Source: a virus. From it: a stretch of DNA of 58,591 nt. A model generated the notes under the pieces. It was not told the DNA's origin. It searched no databases and saw nothing but the letters and a program-made list of their open reading frames with translations. Below, piece by piece: positions 9,401 to 18,011 of this stretch; positions within the stretch are counted from its first letter, which is position 1, and each line of letters begins with the position of its first letter. The stretch is from positions 1 through 58,591 of the IMG/VR virus record IMGVR_UViG_3300029624_000135. The stretch is one strand, 5' to 3'. Both the position numbers and the translations under genes were made by a program.

Positions 9401-10232
9401 ACTGATCATTGATGTTGAAATCCATGGCACTGTCAATAAAAGTAAACTCATCTCCTCCTAGTGCCGTGACAGTACCCAAACGTTTTGGATACACTTCATC
9501 AAAATTCACAACCCCCTCAATCACTCCGAACAAGTTGGTATTGTTCTCCAAAGGTGATATCCTGAGTTTTTTGGAACCATAAGCGTTGGTAATGTTCTTT
9601 TCGCCACCATAGGCATACAATCTTGTCACCAGGTCCCTGTCAGCAAATCGTTGTCTCTTGATATTCCTCAAACCTTGTTTGAACTGGAAGGTAAGTTCCG
9701 TGTCCACACCCACTTTGTCCACAAAATCAATTGTGGCACCATCTGAAGAAATCTCGAACTCAACATTGAATTCATTGACCATAGTTTGAAGTGCCAACAA
9801 GCAGTTAGAATTGGAAAAGGTCAAATCCAATGTTTCCGTATCCGGCAAGGTGCCGATTTGATAGAACTCGGATCCTGCCAATCGGTTCAGGTTGTTTATC
9901 AATAAGCTTGCAAAGGTTTGAAGGTCACCTCTTAAATTGAACTCAACATTCTCATCCAGAAGGTATAGCGCATTGATAAAACGATATTGTTCACTCTTGA
10001 AGGTGATATCGTATTGGATTTGGTTTGTTTGAGACTTATCAACGGAAGGCTCATCATAAATCGTGTATTTTTTGCCTTTCCAATTGATATAGTCTCCAAT
10101 CTGGAATTTATAATAGAACTCTAAAGTAAAGGTCGACTTAATGGTATCCTCGGCCATCAGCTCCTGTTGTAGGTAAGTTCCATTGTCCACCTCGATATCA
10201 ATAAATTCGCTATTTCCCCTGTATATTATCAT
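6489..10232 (-). CDS. Tail-tip / tail-associated protein with collagen-like linkers
   Basis: The 1247-residue protein follows the tape measure and distal tail genes, the usual place of the Tal or prophage-endopeptidase-tail protein that forms the tail tip and contacts the host. The N-terminal ~430 residues resemble a baseplate-hub (gp27/gp44-like) fold; the middle is beta-rich; two Gly-x-y collagen-like stretches (near residues 745-760 and 900-930, e.g. GPQGPKGDDG) act as flexible spacers; the C-terminus resembles fibre tips (nucleotide-independent beta structure with TGRLCYVWRS). It overlaps the distal tail gene by 4 bp. Whether an active endopeptidase is present cannot be decided. Confidence 0.75.
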   Translation of the reverse strand: MIIYRGNSEFIDIEVDNGTYLQQELMAEDTIKSTFTLEFYYKFQIGDYINWKGKKYTIYDEPSVDKSQTNQIQYDITFKSEQYRFINALYLLDENVEFNLRGDLQTFASLLINNLNRLAGSEFYQIGTLPDTETLDLTFSNSNCLLALQTMVNEFNVEFEISSDGATIDFVDKVGVDTELTFQFKQGLRNIKRQRFADRDLVTRLYAYGGEKNITNAYGSKKLRISPLENNTNLFGVIEGVVNFDEVYPKRLGTVTALGGDEFTFIDSAMDFNINDQLLPGVTAKVTFNSGQLAGYEFEIAGYNDSTKQYVIIQYDDGNGGLFPNATQQIQVGDEYVVHDIEMPQSYIDDAESELTQKANEYLENNSSPNAIYSIVPHYPYLREQLIQLNVGDLVTITDDDFGLTFQTRILKLTQSLANPYQYSITVGDKVVVSYITRVLSNQKQLNNNFIIERRDRTLQYNQIRRNLKDIDELRESIFDPDGYFEADKIKPLSIETTMLSVGGKSRQFIIRELLIEANYQGDPSKTNFGNGVLVHFLIEDTIKEWNLSGSTKTHSDNAQFYYIYARCSRTGTTGDFVTTSNRFQVDSGSTYYYFLIGIIHSVQDGVRGISLTYGQTTINGKFITTGRIQSIDGVNFFDLDNGKFFIGDDDSSLDWNVTNPNRLTIKGSILQTAQGDDIVIPNYKSNYNNGTSYYVGDVVFYNDTLYINITEQATTGVVPTNATHWEVYTPAGSQGPSGTDGADGIDGLGAIPLDIAPAKIGGKGDFIFTLDSDFNGNANLGEVRIQATRFTHPNGNDINFNLSNGTQVLTPYGEGESGRFYIMYSATTAGTRFPSSPYMNDNNFICVRIVNGEWKAFDNQNNDYNISFVGTDCFLCVIEAQNTSGGLTGFVALVSGATGLDGDTGPQGPKGDDGATGPQGDSGPAIVFRGDYTSWQTDVFYNNSNRRDVIKRGSSHLIYNGTNGATQSSYISGNWENFGAQFDSVATDLLLAESANIADFIINNGQIVSQNQYGGSPRTRLDGENGIMTFVSPRTIYTASGSNLTVEQTIKIDSTTGEIIATHDGGASQSDGRTVVSSDGVEVEFAGKQRSDGFNTVKAGVLSDVTGNLADYAYADIAALAAVFGRANNTNGSPAPAYGGYFHGLWANRMVLQTFRLNGSFTITTHVFIVCTATGGSVNIYLPSDPITGRLCYVWRSEGGGVIVYGNGKNINWKGSKSSTRGIGSVGEVMMFLYDGSYWQSMSMYK

Positions 10233-11107
10233 CGTTGAAAAATTCCGGTTCCAAAAAGATTGTACTCAAAAAGCGATTCCAGATATTTTCTGGTGTTACC
10301 TTCATAGAAAAGTCCTTTGGCAAAAAGAGTGTCGTCGAACAGCCCCAGTTGGCTCATGACGTTTAGTTTGATGCTGAAAGTGACCAATCCTCTTTTTACC
10401 GTTACCTTGAACCCGTCAGTAAAAAAGCAGGTGTACTCCACACCATTGTAAACCACCTTTCTCATATCCGGTGCTCCTAAAATGGACTTAAGGTCTTTTA
10501 ACCTATCGATATATCCATCAGTTTTGAGAACTGTGCATCGTATCTGCAGATATTTAAACGTTCTGAAATCAGTAAGCTCCTTTTTGGGATTGTAAGAAGT
10601 TTTCTTCGAGGTCTTCAAACTTGCCACATCGTCATAGAATTCCACTTTTTGAACCAAAACCCCAAAATCCCTAGCCAATGAATAACCATCAATCAATATG
10701 CCTGATCCGCCAATTGCGGCATTTACCGTTCTATCGACGTTTGTCTCAAATTCATCGAACACTAATCGATAGGTAACTATATTGTCATTTGGATGAAGTT
10801 TTTTATGGGCATCCTTGAACTTCACCTCTTGAGAGCCATAGATGTTTTGCAGAAACATGTATCCTTTATGTGATGTCAGTTCTGATATTGACTGCCTAAA
10901 AGATAAGCTTGTCAATCTTTGGTCGAACAATACCTCAATCACCAATTGCTTTGATTGCCAAAAAATATCATCCTCATGGACCAATGGTTCAATATGGTCG
11001 CCCCAATCATAATAGGTCTCTCCCAATCTTGCGGGCATATCCAAAAACCCAGTATGGATTATCGGGACAAACCCATAGTAGGAATATGGTTTTCCGTTTA
11101 TCATCAT
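10229..11107 (-). CDS. Distal tail protein (Dit-like)
   Basis: A 292-residue protein between the tape measure and tail-tip genes. Length and order match the distal tail (Dit) proteins of siphoviruses, which form a hexameric ring joining the tube to the tip complex. The N-terminal part contains beta-strand patterns (YSYYGFVPI) of Dit N-domains. It overlaps both neighbours by 4 bp, so translation is coupled. The call rests mainly on synteny. Confidence 0.65.
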   Translation of the reverse strand: MMINGKPYSYYGFVPIIHTGFLDMPARLGETYYDWGDHIEPLVHEDDIFWQSKQLVIEVLFDQRLTSLSFRQSISELTSHKGYMFLQNIYGSQEVKFKDAHKKLHPNDNIVTYRLVFDEFETNVDRTVNAAIGGSGILIDGYSLARDFGVLVQKVEFYDDVASLKTSKKTSYNPKKELTDFRTFKYLQIRCTVLKTDGYIDRLKDLKSILGAPDMRKVVYNGVEYTCFFTDGFKVTVKRGLVTFSIKLNVMSQLGLFDDTLFAKGLFYEGNTRKYLESLFEYNLFGTGIFQR

Positions 11108-14100
11108 AGCCCTTGGGATTCGGATTGATTAACTACGGACTGAATATCGGCCAGTATTCTCCTGATTGGCCCCAGTTCTTCCAAGAATGTATTGAAAGCT
11201 GTATTTGATGCAATTTGAGATAGGTATTCTGAACTTTGCTGAGCAATCTCTACGCCCTCCCTAACGTCCAGTCGGATACTGTTCAGTGTACCTGCTAAAA
11301 TATTTGCAGTCTCCTCGGTTATAGTGGATATGCTTCCAGCCAATCCTCTTTGCTGTCCACCTCCAACGGTACCACCTGCAATACCTGCTTCTTCCAAAAT
11401 ATTGTCAAGTGCTTCCAATTCCTCAACAGAATTTGAGAATATTGTTTCGGCCAAGTTTCTCAAAGTATTGATATCTCCTGCCGTCAAACCGTTGTCATCA
11501 CCTGCCAGTGCCCCGAACTGCTGAAAGAAATCATTTGATGCCTGTTCCAGGTATTTCAGTTTTAAGGCTTCAAACATTGCGTTTCGCATCATTTCCTCAA
11601 AGTCATTGGCGAAATCGGCAGCTGAACGCCGACCCTCTTTAAAACCATCAATGATACTATCGGCCAATGTTGTAGAAGTGGCCCCGGTATAGAGTTCATT
11701 GATTTCATTCTTAAGTTCTTCTACCCTGCGCCTAGCATCTTCGGCCTGTTGTTCCAGTTCTTCAAGTTTGGCAGGGTCGGTACCGGAGCCTGACCCTTTC
11801 TTACCAATAGTTATACCTAGTAGTTTTACCTGTTTTCTTGCTTCCAGTTCAGCCTCATATGCCAAATCTGCCTGACGTTCCAAATCTTCCAAATCCTTTA
11901 TGGCCTGCCTTCTACTGGTAACTTTGTCCTGACCTAGGCTTTTGGAGATTACATAGTCCAATTGATCTATTGCTTTTTCAAGGTCTTCGATTGCTGCCTC
12001 AAACTTTGCTGTATCAGAAACTACCTCGACGGTAATGGCGCTGTTCAAAATTTTAAGCGAGCCCTGTATAACATCCAATGGATTACCGGATGCTACCTGT
12101 GCCACACCTTCCGCCACTCCGGCCAACTGGTCAAGTAGTTGTGCAACATCGTCTTCACCGAATTTTCTGAACAATGATGAAGCTTCACCGAGTATGCTTG
12201 ATATTTGATTGATAGAATCTGCTGTGTTCTGTCCAATGGCTTCCTCGGCCTGTTGAATTTCACCTTTAAGTTCTATTATTTCTTCTGTTGTCGCTTTTTC
12301 ATATTTAAGCTTTTCCTTGAGTTTTGCAATGTGCTGACGAAGCTCCCTATTGTTCAAATCTGAGATTGTCCGAGTTAGGTCATCGTAAAGTCCTTTCTCC
12401 TCGTTCCTGTACTTTTCGGCAGCTCTTAGCTTTTCCTCTTCGGTTTTTATTTTTTGGGACAAAACCATACGTTCAGCATCGAATTGCGATTTTTCGTATG
12501 CCTCGTTCAGTTTTTGCAAACGTCTTTCAATCGCATTGATGGATTCGGTATCCACCTCAATATCCGTGACAATAGGCTTTATTTTTATTTCCAATGCCTC
12601 TACTGGTTCATTATCTCGTTGCAAAGGAATATTGGCATCAGCAGCTGCATTTATGATAGCGCGCTCCTGTTCAAAGTTTTTGGCATTTGCCAATTGGTCC
12701 ATTAAGAACTCACGGTAATTATCCCCCTCCTTTAGCAGGTTCTTGAAACGCTCATCCGCTTTGTCCTTGCCAATCTGGTTGATGTAGTTTTGGTATTCTT
12801 CGTACAGGTCTCGTCTTTTTTGGAGAAACTCCTGATAAGTCAATAAATCTGGATCATCATCCCCGTTCCCACCTGATCCGCCATCATCGCTGCCATCATC
12901 CCCGTTCCCAACTGTTTTTTTAAGGGTAATCCCCAAACGCTTGGCAAGTTCTTCTCGCTCACGCAAGAGGTCAGCACCTTTCTCTTCCTCAAAATTCAAT
13001 GATTTCTGAAGGGTAACAAGTTCGCTCAATTGAAAACCGAACTCAACCAAAGGATTGACCAACCTACCACCTCGAAGCTGATCATCGGTAAATTGTGAAA
13101 GTAAATCCCTTCCTTGTTCGGTCAAATCAGCATTGTCTTTAATGGTCTTACCTTCTCGTTCCGCAATTTTAACCAGTTGTTCTCGGACTTTGTCCTCTTG
13201 CTGCAACAATTGCAAACGCTTCTCTGCCGTATCCTCGTTTTGATCGGCTATTTTATTGTCTTGTCTTTGAAGGATTATCTTATTGATGAGCTGTTCATTT
13301 ATCTCACGAATGGAAGTGGTAAGGTTTTCATTACTCACTTTTTCGGCATCTATGTTGCTCAATAGATCCGGGTATTGCTGTTTCAATTCTTTTATCAAAG
13401 CAATCCTATCCTCATTGGAAGTATTTGAATCCTTGATTCGTGATTCCAGTTCCAACAATTTCAATCGCTCCTTCTCGAGGCTTTCTATTACCCTGTCCGC
13501 TGGTTCGAGTGCATCGTTAAAGAATTTAGCAATTCCAGAACTCAATTCCAGAACAGTGTCCCCAATACCTTTAGTGGTCGCTTTGATACGGTTTCTTAGA
13601 ATGGCCCATTGGTCAACATTCGATGAAGCCATTTCTTTGAAAGCCCTTTCCGTTGCTCCAATGGTCTCCTGATATGTTTCCAAGTCTTTATTGGCAGCTT
13701 GGGCATTTTTGCCCGCTACAGCTAGAATGGCCTGTACCCCTTCAATTCTTCCTATCTCACCTTGAATCAATGACTGGTTTCCTTCGAAGGTATCATAAAG
13801 AGCCTGCATATTCTCTTGCAAGGTTTTGGTACCGTCCAATCTTCCCGATTCGTTCAAACCAACAATGGCAGCCCTTATTTGGGTCATTGCCTGTGCCGTG
13901 GGCACACCTTGTTTTGTCAAAGAAGCGACCGTGGCCAATACCTCATTGAGTGGTATATTGGATGATGCAGCAATGGGACCAACCTGTGATATATTGGAAG
14001 AAAGTTCCCCGAAGGTCGTTTTACCTAGCCTTACGGTATTGAACAATGCATCGGCAACCTCTTCAGAATCCTCAACAGCAATATTAAAAGCATTGAGTAT

Positions 14101-14553
14101 GGTAGTGATACCATCAGCTGCAGTAATCGTATCAGTAACACCTGCGACCGCTGATTTAGCCGAAACCTCAAGAAGTTTGATTCCCTTTTCGCCATCATAT
14201 CCAGCAGATACGATTTGATAGTATGCCTTGGCCAAACGCTCTGGGCCATCGGGCGTGATTTTTGAAAGGTCGAATACAGATTTGGAAATACCGTCAAAGT
14301 CATCCTGAACGGCATCTGATATAGTGGCCACTTCCTTCATGGCCTTTTCAAAGTCCTTTGCCATATCATATGCGCCATTGGCAATAGTGGCAAATGCGGC
14401 TGTAGCGCCCAAGGCCAAAGCAGCAAAAGGATTTATTTTGGATACCTTTCCTGCCAATCCCTGTATAATCGAAACCGCATCCAATGCACCTGAGCGAAGT
14501 CCTGAATTATCCAGACCAGTTGCAAAGTACAGACTGTTATCTCCCTTGACCAT
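11104..14553 (-). CDS. Tail tape measure protein (TP901 family)
   Basis: The 1149-residue protein has a TP901-type tape-measure domain at about residues 60-330 (hallmarks: FEKAMKEVATISDA, LAKAYYQIVSAG, LTKQGVPTAQAMTQIRAAI), a hydrophobic segment near 45-62, long coiled coils (about 350-560 and 600-1000) and a Gly/Asp-rich linker near 555-570. Tape measures set tail length and are ejected during DNA delivery. At about 1.5 A per residue the tail would be some 150-170 nm. It is placed after the frameshifted chaperone gene, the conserved order in siphoviruses, although two other genes intervene here. Confidence 0.9.
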   Translation of the reverse strand: MVKGDNSLYFATGLDNSGLRSGALDAVSIIQGLAGKVSKINPFAALALGATAAFATIANGAYDMAKDFEKAMKEVATISDAVQDDFDGISKSVFDLSKITPDGPERLAKAYYQIVSAGYDGEKGIKLLEVSAKSAVAGVTDTITAADGITTILNAFNIAVEDSEEVADALFNTVRLGKTTFGELSSNISQVGPIAASSNIPLNEVLATVASLTKQGVPTAQAMTQIRAAIVGLNESGRLDGTKTLQENMQALYDTFEGNQSLIQGEIGRIEGVQAILAVAGKNAQAANKDLETYQETIGATERAFKEMASSNVDQWAILRNRIKATTKGIGDTVLELSSGIAKFFNDALEPADRVIESLEKERLKLLELESRIKDSNTSNEDRIALIKELKQQYPDLLSNIDAEKVSNENLTTSIREINEQLINKIILQRQDNKIADQNEDTAEKRLQLLQQEDKVREQLVKIAEREGKTIKDNADLTEQGRDLLSQFTDDQLRGGRLVNPLVEFGFQLSELVTLQKSLNFEEEKGADLLREREELAKRLGITLKKTVGNGDDGSDDGGSGGNGDDDPDLLTYQEFLQKRRDLYEEYQNYINQIGKDKADERFKNLLKEGDNYREFLMDQLANAKNFEQERAIINAAADANIPLQRDNEPVEALEIKIKPIVTDIEVDTESINAIERRLQKLNEAYEKSQFDAERMVLSQKIKTEEEKLRAAEKYRNEEKGLYDDLTRTISDLNNRELRQHIAKLKEKLKYEKATTEEIIELKGEIQQAEEAIGQNTADSINQISSILGEASSLFRKFGEDDVAQLLDQLAGVAEGVAQVASGNPLDVIQGSLKILNSAITVEVVSDTAKFEAAIEDLEKAIDQLDYVISKSLGQDKVTSRRQAIKDLEDLERQADLAYEAELEARKQVKLLGITIGKKGSGSGTDPAKLEELEQQAEDARRRVEELKNEINELYTGATSTTLADSIIDGFKEGRRSAADFANDFEEMMRNAMFEALKLKYLEQASNDFFQQFGALAGDDNGLTAGDINTLRNLAETIFSNSVEELEALDNILEEAGIAGGTVGGGQQRGLAGSISTITEETANILAGTLNSIRLDVREGVEIAQQSSEYLSQIASNTAFNTFLEELGPIRRILADIQSVVNQSESQGL

Positions 14554-14582
14554 TAAAACTTTGATTTTGACTAAAATTAGGT

Positions 14583-14611
14583 TTTGGTGTATCCGATTTC
14601 CTGTATCTTTA
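14583..14611 (+). promoter_or_regulatory. Possible promoter for the rightward gene at 14640
   Basis: TTTG at 14583-14586 and TATCTTTA at 14604-14611 are separated by 17 bp. The -7 box misses the final G of the flavobacterial consensus. It lies in the 86-bp gap between the divergent tape measure and cargo genes. Confidence 0.35.
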
Positions 14612-14639
14612 AAGCCACTTTCAATAGTTTCAACAGTTT

Positions 14640-15335
14640 ATGTACCGATTGGAGTTCAAGGAAAATCGTTCAAAATACTTCAAGGATGCGCTTGCATTTG
14701 CCTTGGAATTGGGTGGTTCTTTCTCGAATGGGATTGTAGTTCTCGAGATTCCTGAAGAAAGGCTGTTGGATGCCTATAGAATGATGCGTACATTGTTCGG
14801 TTTTATCCAAAATTGGAAGGGTACAACGGCATATTGGAACAATACTGAGGTACACCCCTATCAATTCATACTTCATGCCCACAGAATCAGCGAATGTGCC
14901 GATTTAAGGAATGATGACCTTAAGCATTGCCATATCAATGCCGATACCTTTGGGTGGGGATGCAAAAAAATAGATTTCATTTCCTACAACCTTACCGGTA
15001 GTGGAAACTATAAGGACAATCGTAGGTACTGGTACAACTATGGCCGATTTGACAACAATACCAGGTGGATAATCGATAAAGAGCTCATCAAGAAGAAACT
15101 CATTGAGTATGGCAGGAATAAAGCATTGTACCTATGCCCGTTCTATGATGAAATAAACATCAATATTGCCGTGGAGCAATTGCCTGATTTCATAGTGCCC
15201 GACAATATTACTTTCAAGATACACTTTGCCGAGACCTATTCCAATGGCCAGAAGGTAGAAATACCATCGAATATTAGGCACGTAACGGACAGGAACTATA
15301 CCAATGCAAGGGTATTGGGTGGAGTGAATATATAA
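14640..15335 (+). CDS. Uncharacterised cargo protein inside the tail operon
   Basis: A 231-residue soluble protein on the strand opposite the late genes, between the tape measure and a beta-helix protein. It has no signal peptide or membrane helix. A Cys/His cluster (about residues 82-104, with KHCH and GWGC) could bind a metal. Aromatic residues are abundant. It has its own possible promoter upstream and a hairpin (15365-15390) downstream, the typical layout of a moron. I do not recognise the family; phage defence or host-modifying roles are possible but unsupported by sequence. Confidence 0.65.
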   Translation: MYRLEFKENRSKYFKDALAFALELGGSFSNGIVVLEIPEERLLDAYRMMRTLFGFIQNWKGTTAYWNNTEVHPYQFILHAHRISECADLRNDDLKHCHINADTFGWGCKKIDFISYNLTGSGNYKDNRRYWYNYGRFDNNTRWIIDKELIKKKLIEYGRNKALYLCPFYDEININIAVEQLPDFIVPDNITFKIHFAETYSNGQKVEIPSNIRHVTDRNYTNARVLGGVNI

Positions 15336-15364
15336 TCCAAGAGATTTATTGTATATAATTTACC

Positions 15365-15390
15365 TGCAAAATTGGAAAAAACATTTTGCA
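15365..15390. terminator. Hairpin between convergent genes
   Basis: Inverted repeat TGCAAAAT/ATTTTGCA with a 10-base A-rich loop, followed by TTTT on the plus strand. It separates the rightward cargo gene from the end of a leftward gene and may act as a weak terminator in both directions. Confidence 0.45.
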
Positions 15391-15406
15391 TTTTAACACT
15401 TGAAAT

Positions 15407-15976
15407 TTATTGCTTCAATACATGCACATGACTGGTACCATTACACTCGGCTCCATCATGCAGTATCACATAGCTGAAGTTCTTCGCCAATGCAGCATAT
15501 TTCGACCAAGATTCTAGTTTACCATAACCCCTGACCTGTGATTTACAGTTATGGAAGGCATTTCCAACACAATCATTTATTTTCATATAACTGTTATGGT
15601 ACCCGGATACGAATGTGGAATCGTAGGCATCACATGAAGCCTTATCGAAAAGAACAACCCTTGAGTGACCCGTTGCCTTGATGTGGGCACTTCCAATGCC
15701 AATACACCTATCATTGTTACAAAGTACGTCCCCACTTGAATAAATCCTATGTGTGACCAGTTCCTCATAAGAGAACCATTCAAGAAGCTCTGCGGTTGAA
15801 ATCACTTCCATGTTGATCATCCATTCGATATTGTCCAAAAGAAGTTCCCATGCATCTTCTTCCTTGAAGTCATCCTTCAATTTCATTACCTTCCTCCAAA
15901 ATGGAGCGCAAAGGACGTTCTGGTCCACTGATTTTTCCTTTAATCTGTCAAATACGATGTTGAATGCTTTTTTCAT
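15407..15976 (-). CDS. Beta-helix repeat protein of unknown role
   Basis: The 189-residue product has a helical N-terminal half (about 1-75) and a C-terminal half built of short beta repeats around IKATGHSRVVLFDKAS and similar units, a pattern seen in small right-handed beta-helix proteins of Bacteroidota and their phages. Six Cys lie in the C-terminal half and it ends with SHVHV. It directly follows the chaperone -1 reading frame and precedes the tape measure block, so it may be a minor tail or regulatory protein. No specific function can be given. Confidence 0.55.
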   Translation of the reverse strand: MKKAFNIVFDRLKEKSVDQNVLCAPFWRKVMKLKDDFKEEDAWELLLDNIEWMINMEVISTAELLEWFSYEELVTHRIYSSGDVLCNNDRCIGIGSAHIKATGHSRVVLFDKASCDAYDSTFVSGYHNSYMKINDCVGNAFHNCKSQVRGYGKLESWSKYAALAKNFSYVILHDGAECNGTSHVHVLKQ

Positions 15977-16001
15977 TTTTTCATTTTTTCATTTTTCCCA
16001 T

Positions 16002-16618
16002 TATGAATGATGTGAAGTCTTTTGGTTCTTCTTTATTCTTGTCCTTTTCGGACTTATAACTCGGTGCACTGGATGCCAACAGCAATAGGTTCTGGAAAGA
16101 CATTTGTTTTGTTGCATATTCCCAATCAAGATGATAATGGTTACAAATGGAACCTACTAGCTGGTAGGGGTTGAATCGCTTAGCATCATCGGATTGCTCG
16201 CTTCGGCAATCTGGAAACAGCTCAAAAAAAAACTTGGGTTACACTTTAAGGCCGTTTCGTTCATTATTTTCAATAGGTCCACAATGGCCACGTTCTTCAA
16301 AATGAAATCGACCCACCATTTTGGATAGTTTGGTTTTTCATGGGAAAGCACACATATGATTTTGGCAATGGTCTCCTGGTACTCCATAGCTTCCTTCAAA
16401 TCGATGTTATCCATTTTTAGGATTTTCTCTGGGACATCAAACATCATGGAAGCACAAAGCCCAAGCACATAAGTGGATGGAGGTTTGATCGTAATGTTCA
16501 ATTCCTCATTTTCCTTCATGTCTTCGGGCAACATTTCATTGTTACGGACTTCAATTGTATAGGTGGTTGGATTCTGTACAAATGCGTTTATCAGTTTTTC
16601 TTTATTGTCCATAGGCAA
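16002..16618 (-). CDS. Tail assembly chaperone, -1 frameshift product (GT-like)
   Basis: Slippage of -1 on T-TTT-TTT (positions 16232-16226) joins codon 131 of the zero frame to an open -1 frame that runs from GAG at 16223 to TAA at 16004-16002, giving a 205-residue fusion. The extension (73 residues, beginning ELFPDC and containing NPYQLVGSIC, LDWEYATKQM and a Lys-rich tail) has normal protein composition, no start codon of its own near the junction, and ends 26 bases before the next gene. G/GT frameshifting is conserved in long-tailed phages. The site and open frame are seen directly; use of the shift is inferred. Confidence 0.75.
16157..16618 (-). CDS. Tail assembly chaperone, zero-frame product (G-like)
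   Basis: A 153-residue, mostly helical protein between the major tail protein and the tape measure, the place of lambda G-like tail chaperones that coat the tape measure during assembly. The run of nine T on the coding strand (16232-16224) near its end is a slippery site: after AGT-TTT-TTT the ribosome can slip to -1 and make the longer product described separately. Without slippage translation ends at 16157. Confidence 0.75.
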   Translation of the reverse strand: MPMDNKEKLINAFVQNPTTYTIEVRNNEMLPEDMKENEELNITIKPPSTYVLGLCASMMFDVPEKILKMDNIDLKEAMEYQETIAKIICVLSHEKPNYPKWWVDFILKNVAIVDLLKIMNETALKCNPSFFLSCFQIAEASNPMMLSDSTPTS

Positions 16619-16664
16619 AAAAAGCCCACGTGAATGGGCTTTGATTTTATTTGAAGTTCTATTT

Positions 16665-17192
16665 TTAGATTACGTCCTCTACACCCAATCTGTAAGGTGG
16701 GCCTACTTCTTCGGCTGCTGAAATTGGGTCGTTGGCCGTAATGGTCAAATCAACTGCAGGAAGTCCGTTTTTTGTGATAGTACCTTGGTGCCTTGCGGTC
16801 ACTTTAGCATATGCCATTTCCAAAACACCTCTTTTATCCTTCAAAGCGTTACCCTTCATTCTAAATGATAGATAGATGTCAGGAATAGTATTCGGTGCTT
16901 CCCATAGCCCATCGGTGCCATTTACTTCCCCTCCTGCCAACATGACCATTTGTGAAGGTGTTACCCCATACAATCTGGCAGTGACTTGGTTTGGTGAAGC
17001 TTCTCCGTTTACGGAAATATAGGCGTTACTTCCCTCTGTTGGGATGGTCTCTTCCGTAGGCTGTGAACCCTCAAGGTTCACGGAACCTACCTCTACATCT
17101 GGAAAGTTGGTAAGAACCGCTCCCATGATACCATCACCGGGTGCGCCCAACTCAAAAGATGAAATTCCTAAAAAATTATTTTCTTGTGACAT
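16665..17192 (-). CDS. Major tail tube protein
   Basis: A 175-residue beta-rich protein directly upstream of the tail chaperone pair and downstream of the head-tail connectors, the fixed place of the major tail protein in siphoviruses. Its length is typical of short tube subunits without an extra Ig domain. The sequence has strand-rich segments (e.g. VTARLYGVTPSQ, IYLSFRMKG) expected of tube proteins. Family name not assigned. Confidence 0.7.
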   Translation of the reverse strand: MSQENNFLGISSFELGAPGDGIMGAVLTNFPDVEVGSVNLEGSQPTEETIPTEGSNAYISVNGEASPNQVTARLYGVTPSQMVMLAGGEVNGTDGLWEAPNTIPDIYLSFRMKGNALKDKRGVLEMAYAKVTARHQGTITKNGLPAVDLTITANDPISAAEEVGPPYRLGVEDVI

Positions 17193-17194
17193 TG

Positions 17195-17593
17195 TCAGCT
17201 GTTTTTAAATGTTTTAAACTCAATGCGTATGTTGTTGAAATACATCAAATCCCTATCTTGATCTTTGAATACCCCTTTGTCATCGACTATATCGAACCTC
17301 ACACCATTCCCTTCCACATCATCAACCAAAGGTTCAACCAAATCGAATATCTCTTTAAACCTTAAAGCATTGGCCCTTCCAGATTTTAATCTGGGAACAT
17401 AAATGTTCAGGTTTATCAATCCGACCTGTAGGTACTGGTTTGGATTTGTCAGGCAGTTCAATGTGATATGCTCCATGTCATCATTGCCTCCACCGACCTC
17501 CCCTATCAGGATGTCTCCGGATATGTTGCTTTTCAATGGTTCCACATCAATCAACTTGTAGAGCTCAGATACTATTTTAATTCCCGATTTCAC
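17195..17593 (-). CDS. Tail completion / terminator-like protein
   Basis: A 132-residue protein between the HK97 gp10-like gene and the tail tube gene. Its position and size match tail terminator or completion proteins (gpU- or gp17-like) that cap the tube and bind the neck. It overlaps the upstream gene by 17 bp. Assigned by synteny. Confidence 0.5.
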   Translation of the reverse strand: MKSGIKIVSELYKLIDVEPLKSNISGDILIGEVGGGNDDMEHITLNCLTNPNQYLQVGLINLNIYVPRLKSGRANALRFKEIFDLVEPLVDDVEGNGVRFDIVDDKGVFKDQDRDLMYFNNIRIEFKTFKNS

Positions 17594-18011
17594 TTAAGAT
17601 TGATTTTATGTACTGTGCACCAGGTGCAGAGCCAGAGATTACATCATAGTTTTTAGCTTCGACATAAGCGGCATATTCCATTCCTGCCACTCCTATCAAT
17701 ACCCATCCTCTTGGATACTGGGTTGCTACCTCGTTCGCTACCTTCTGTCCTTGGTCCTTTCCTATTTGCCGACCTTCAAAATTCCTGTCAACTGCTTTTC
17801 CATCATGTAATATGATGTAGCCCACGGAACTTCTAAGGTTACCAGTCCTATCGGTGTAGTTTCCTGTAAGTCTGGCCTTATTGACAAACTCTTCGCCCAA
17901 GTACTGCAATGAGAGCAAAGATTTTTTCTCCTGCTCTTCCATAACACCATCCAGATAGTTCTGGACCTGTCTTCCAGTGAACAAAGCCCTGATTCCTTTT
18001 ATTCCAGCCAT
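17577..18011 (-). CDS. HK97 gp10-like neck/tail-completion protein
   Basis: This 144-residue protein has the pattern of HK97 gp10-like proteins: a helical N-terminus, then TGNYTDRTGNLRSSVGYIIL (residues about 50-69), the T-G-x-L-R-x-S core of the family, and a C-terminal GMEYAAYVE segment also common to it. These proteins link head and tail. It overlaps its neighbours on both sides. Confidence 0.75.
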   Translation of the reverse strand: MAGIKGIRALFTGRQVQNYLDGVMEEQEKKSLLSLQYLGEEFVNKARLTGNYTDRTGNLRSSVGYIILHDGKAVDRNFEGRQIGKDQGQKVANEVATQYPRGWVLIGVAGMEYAAYVEAKNYDVISGSAPGAQYIKSILSEIGN

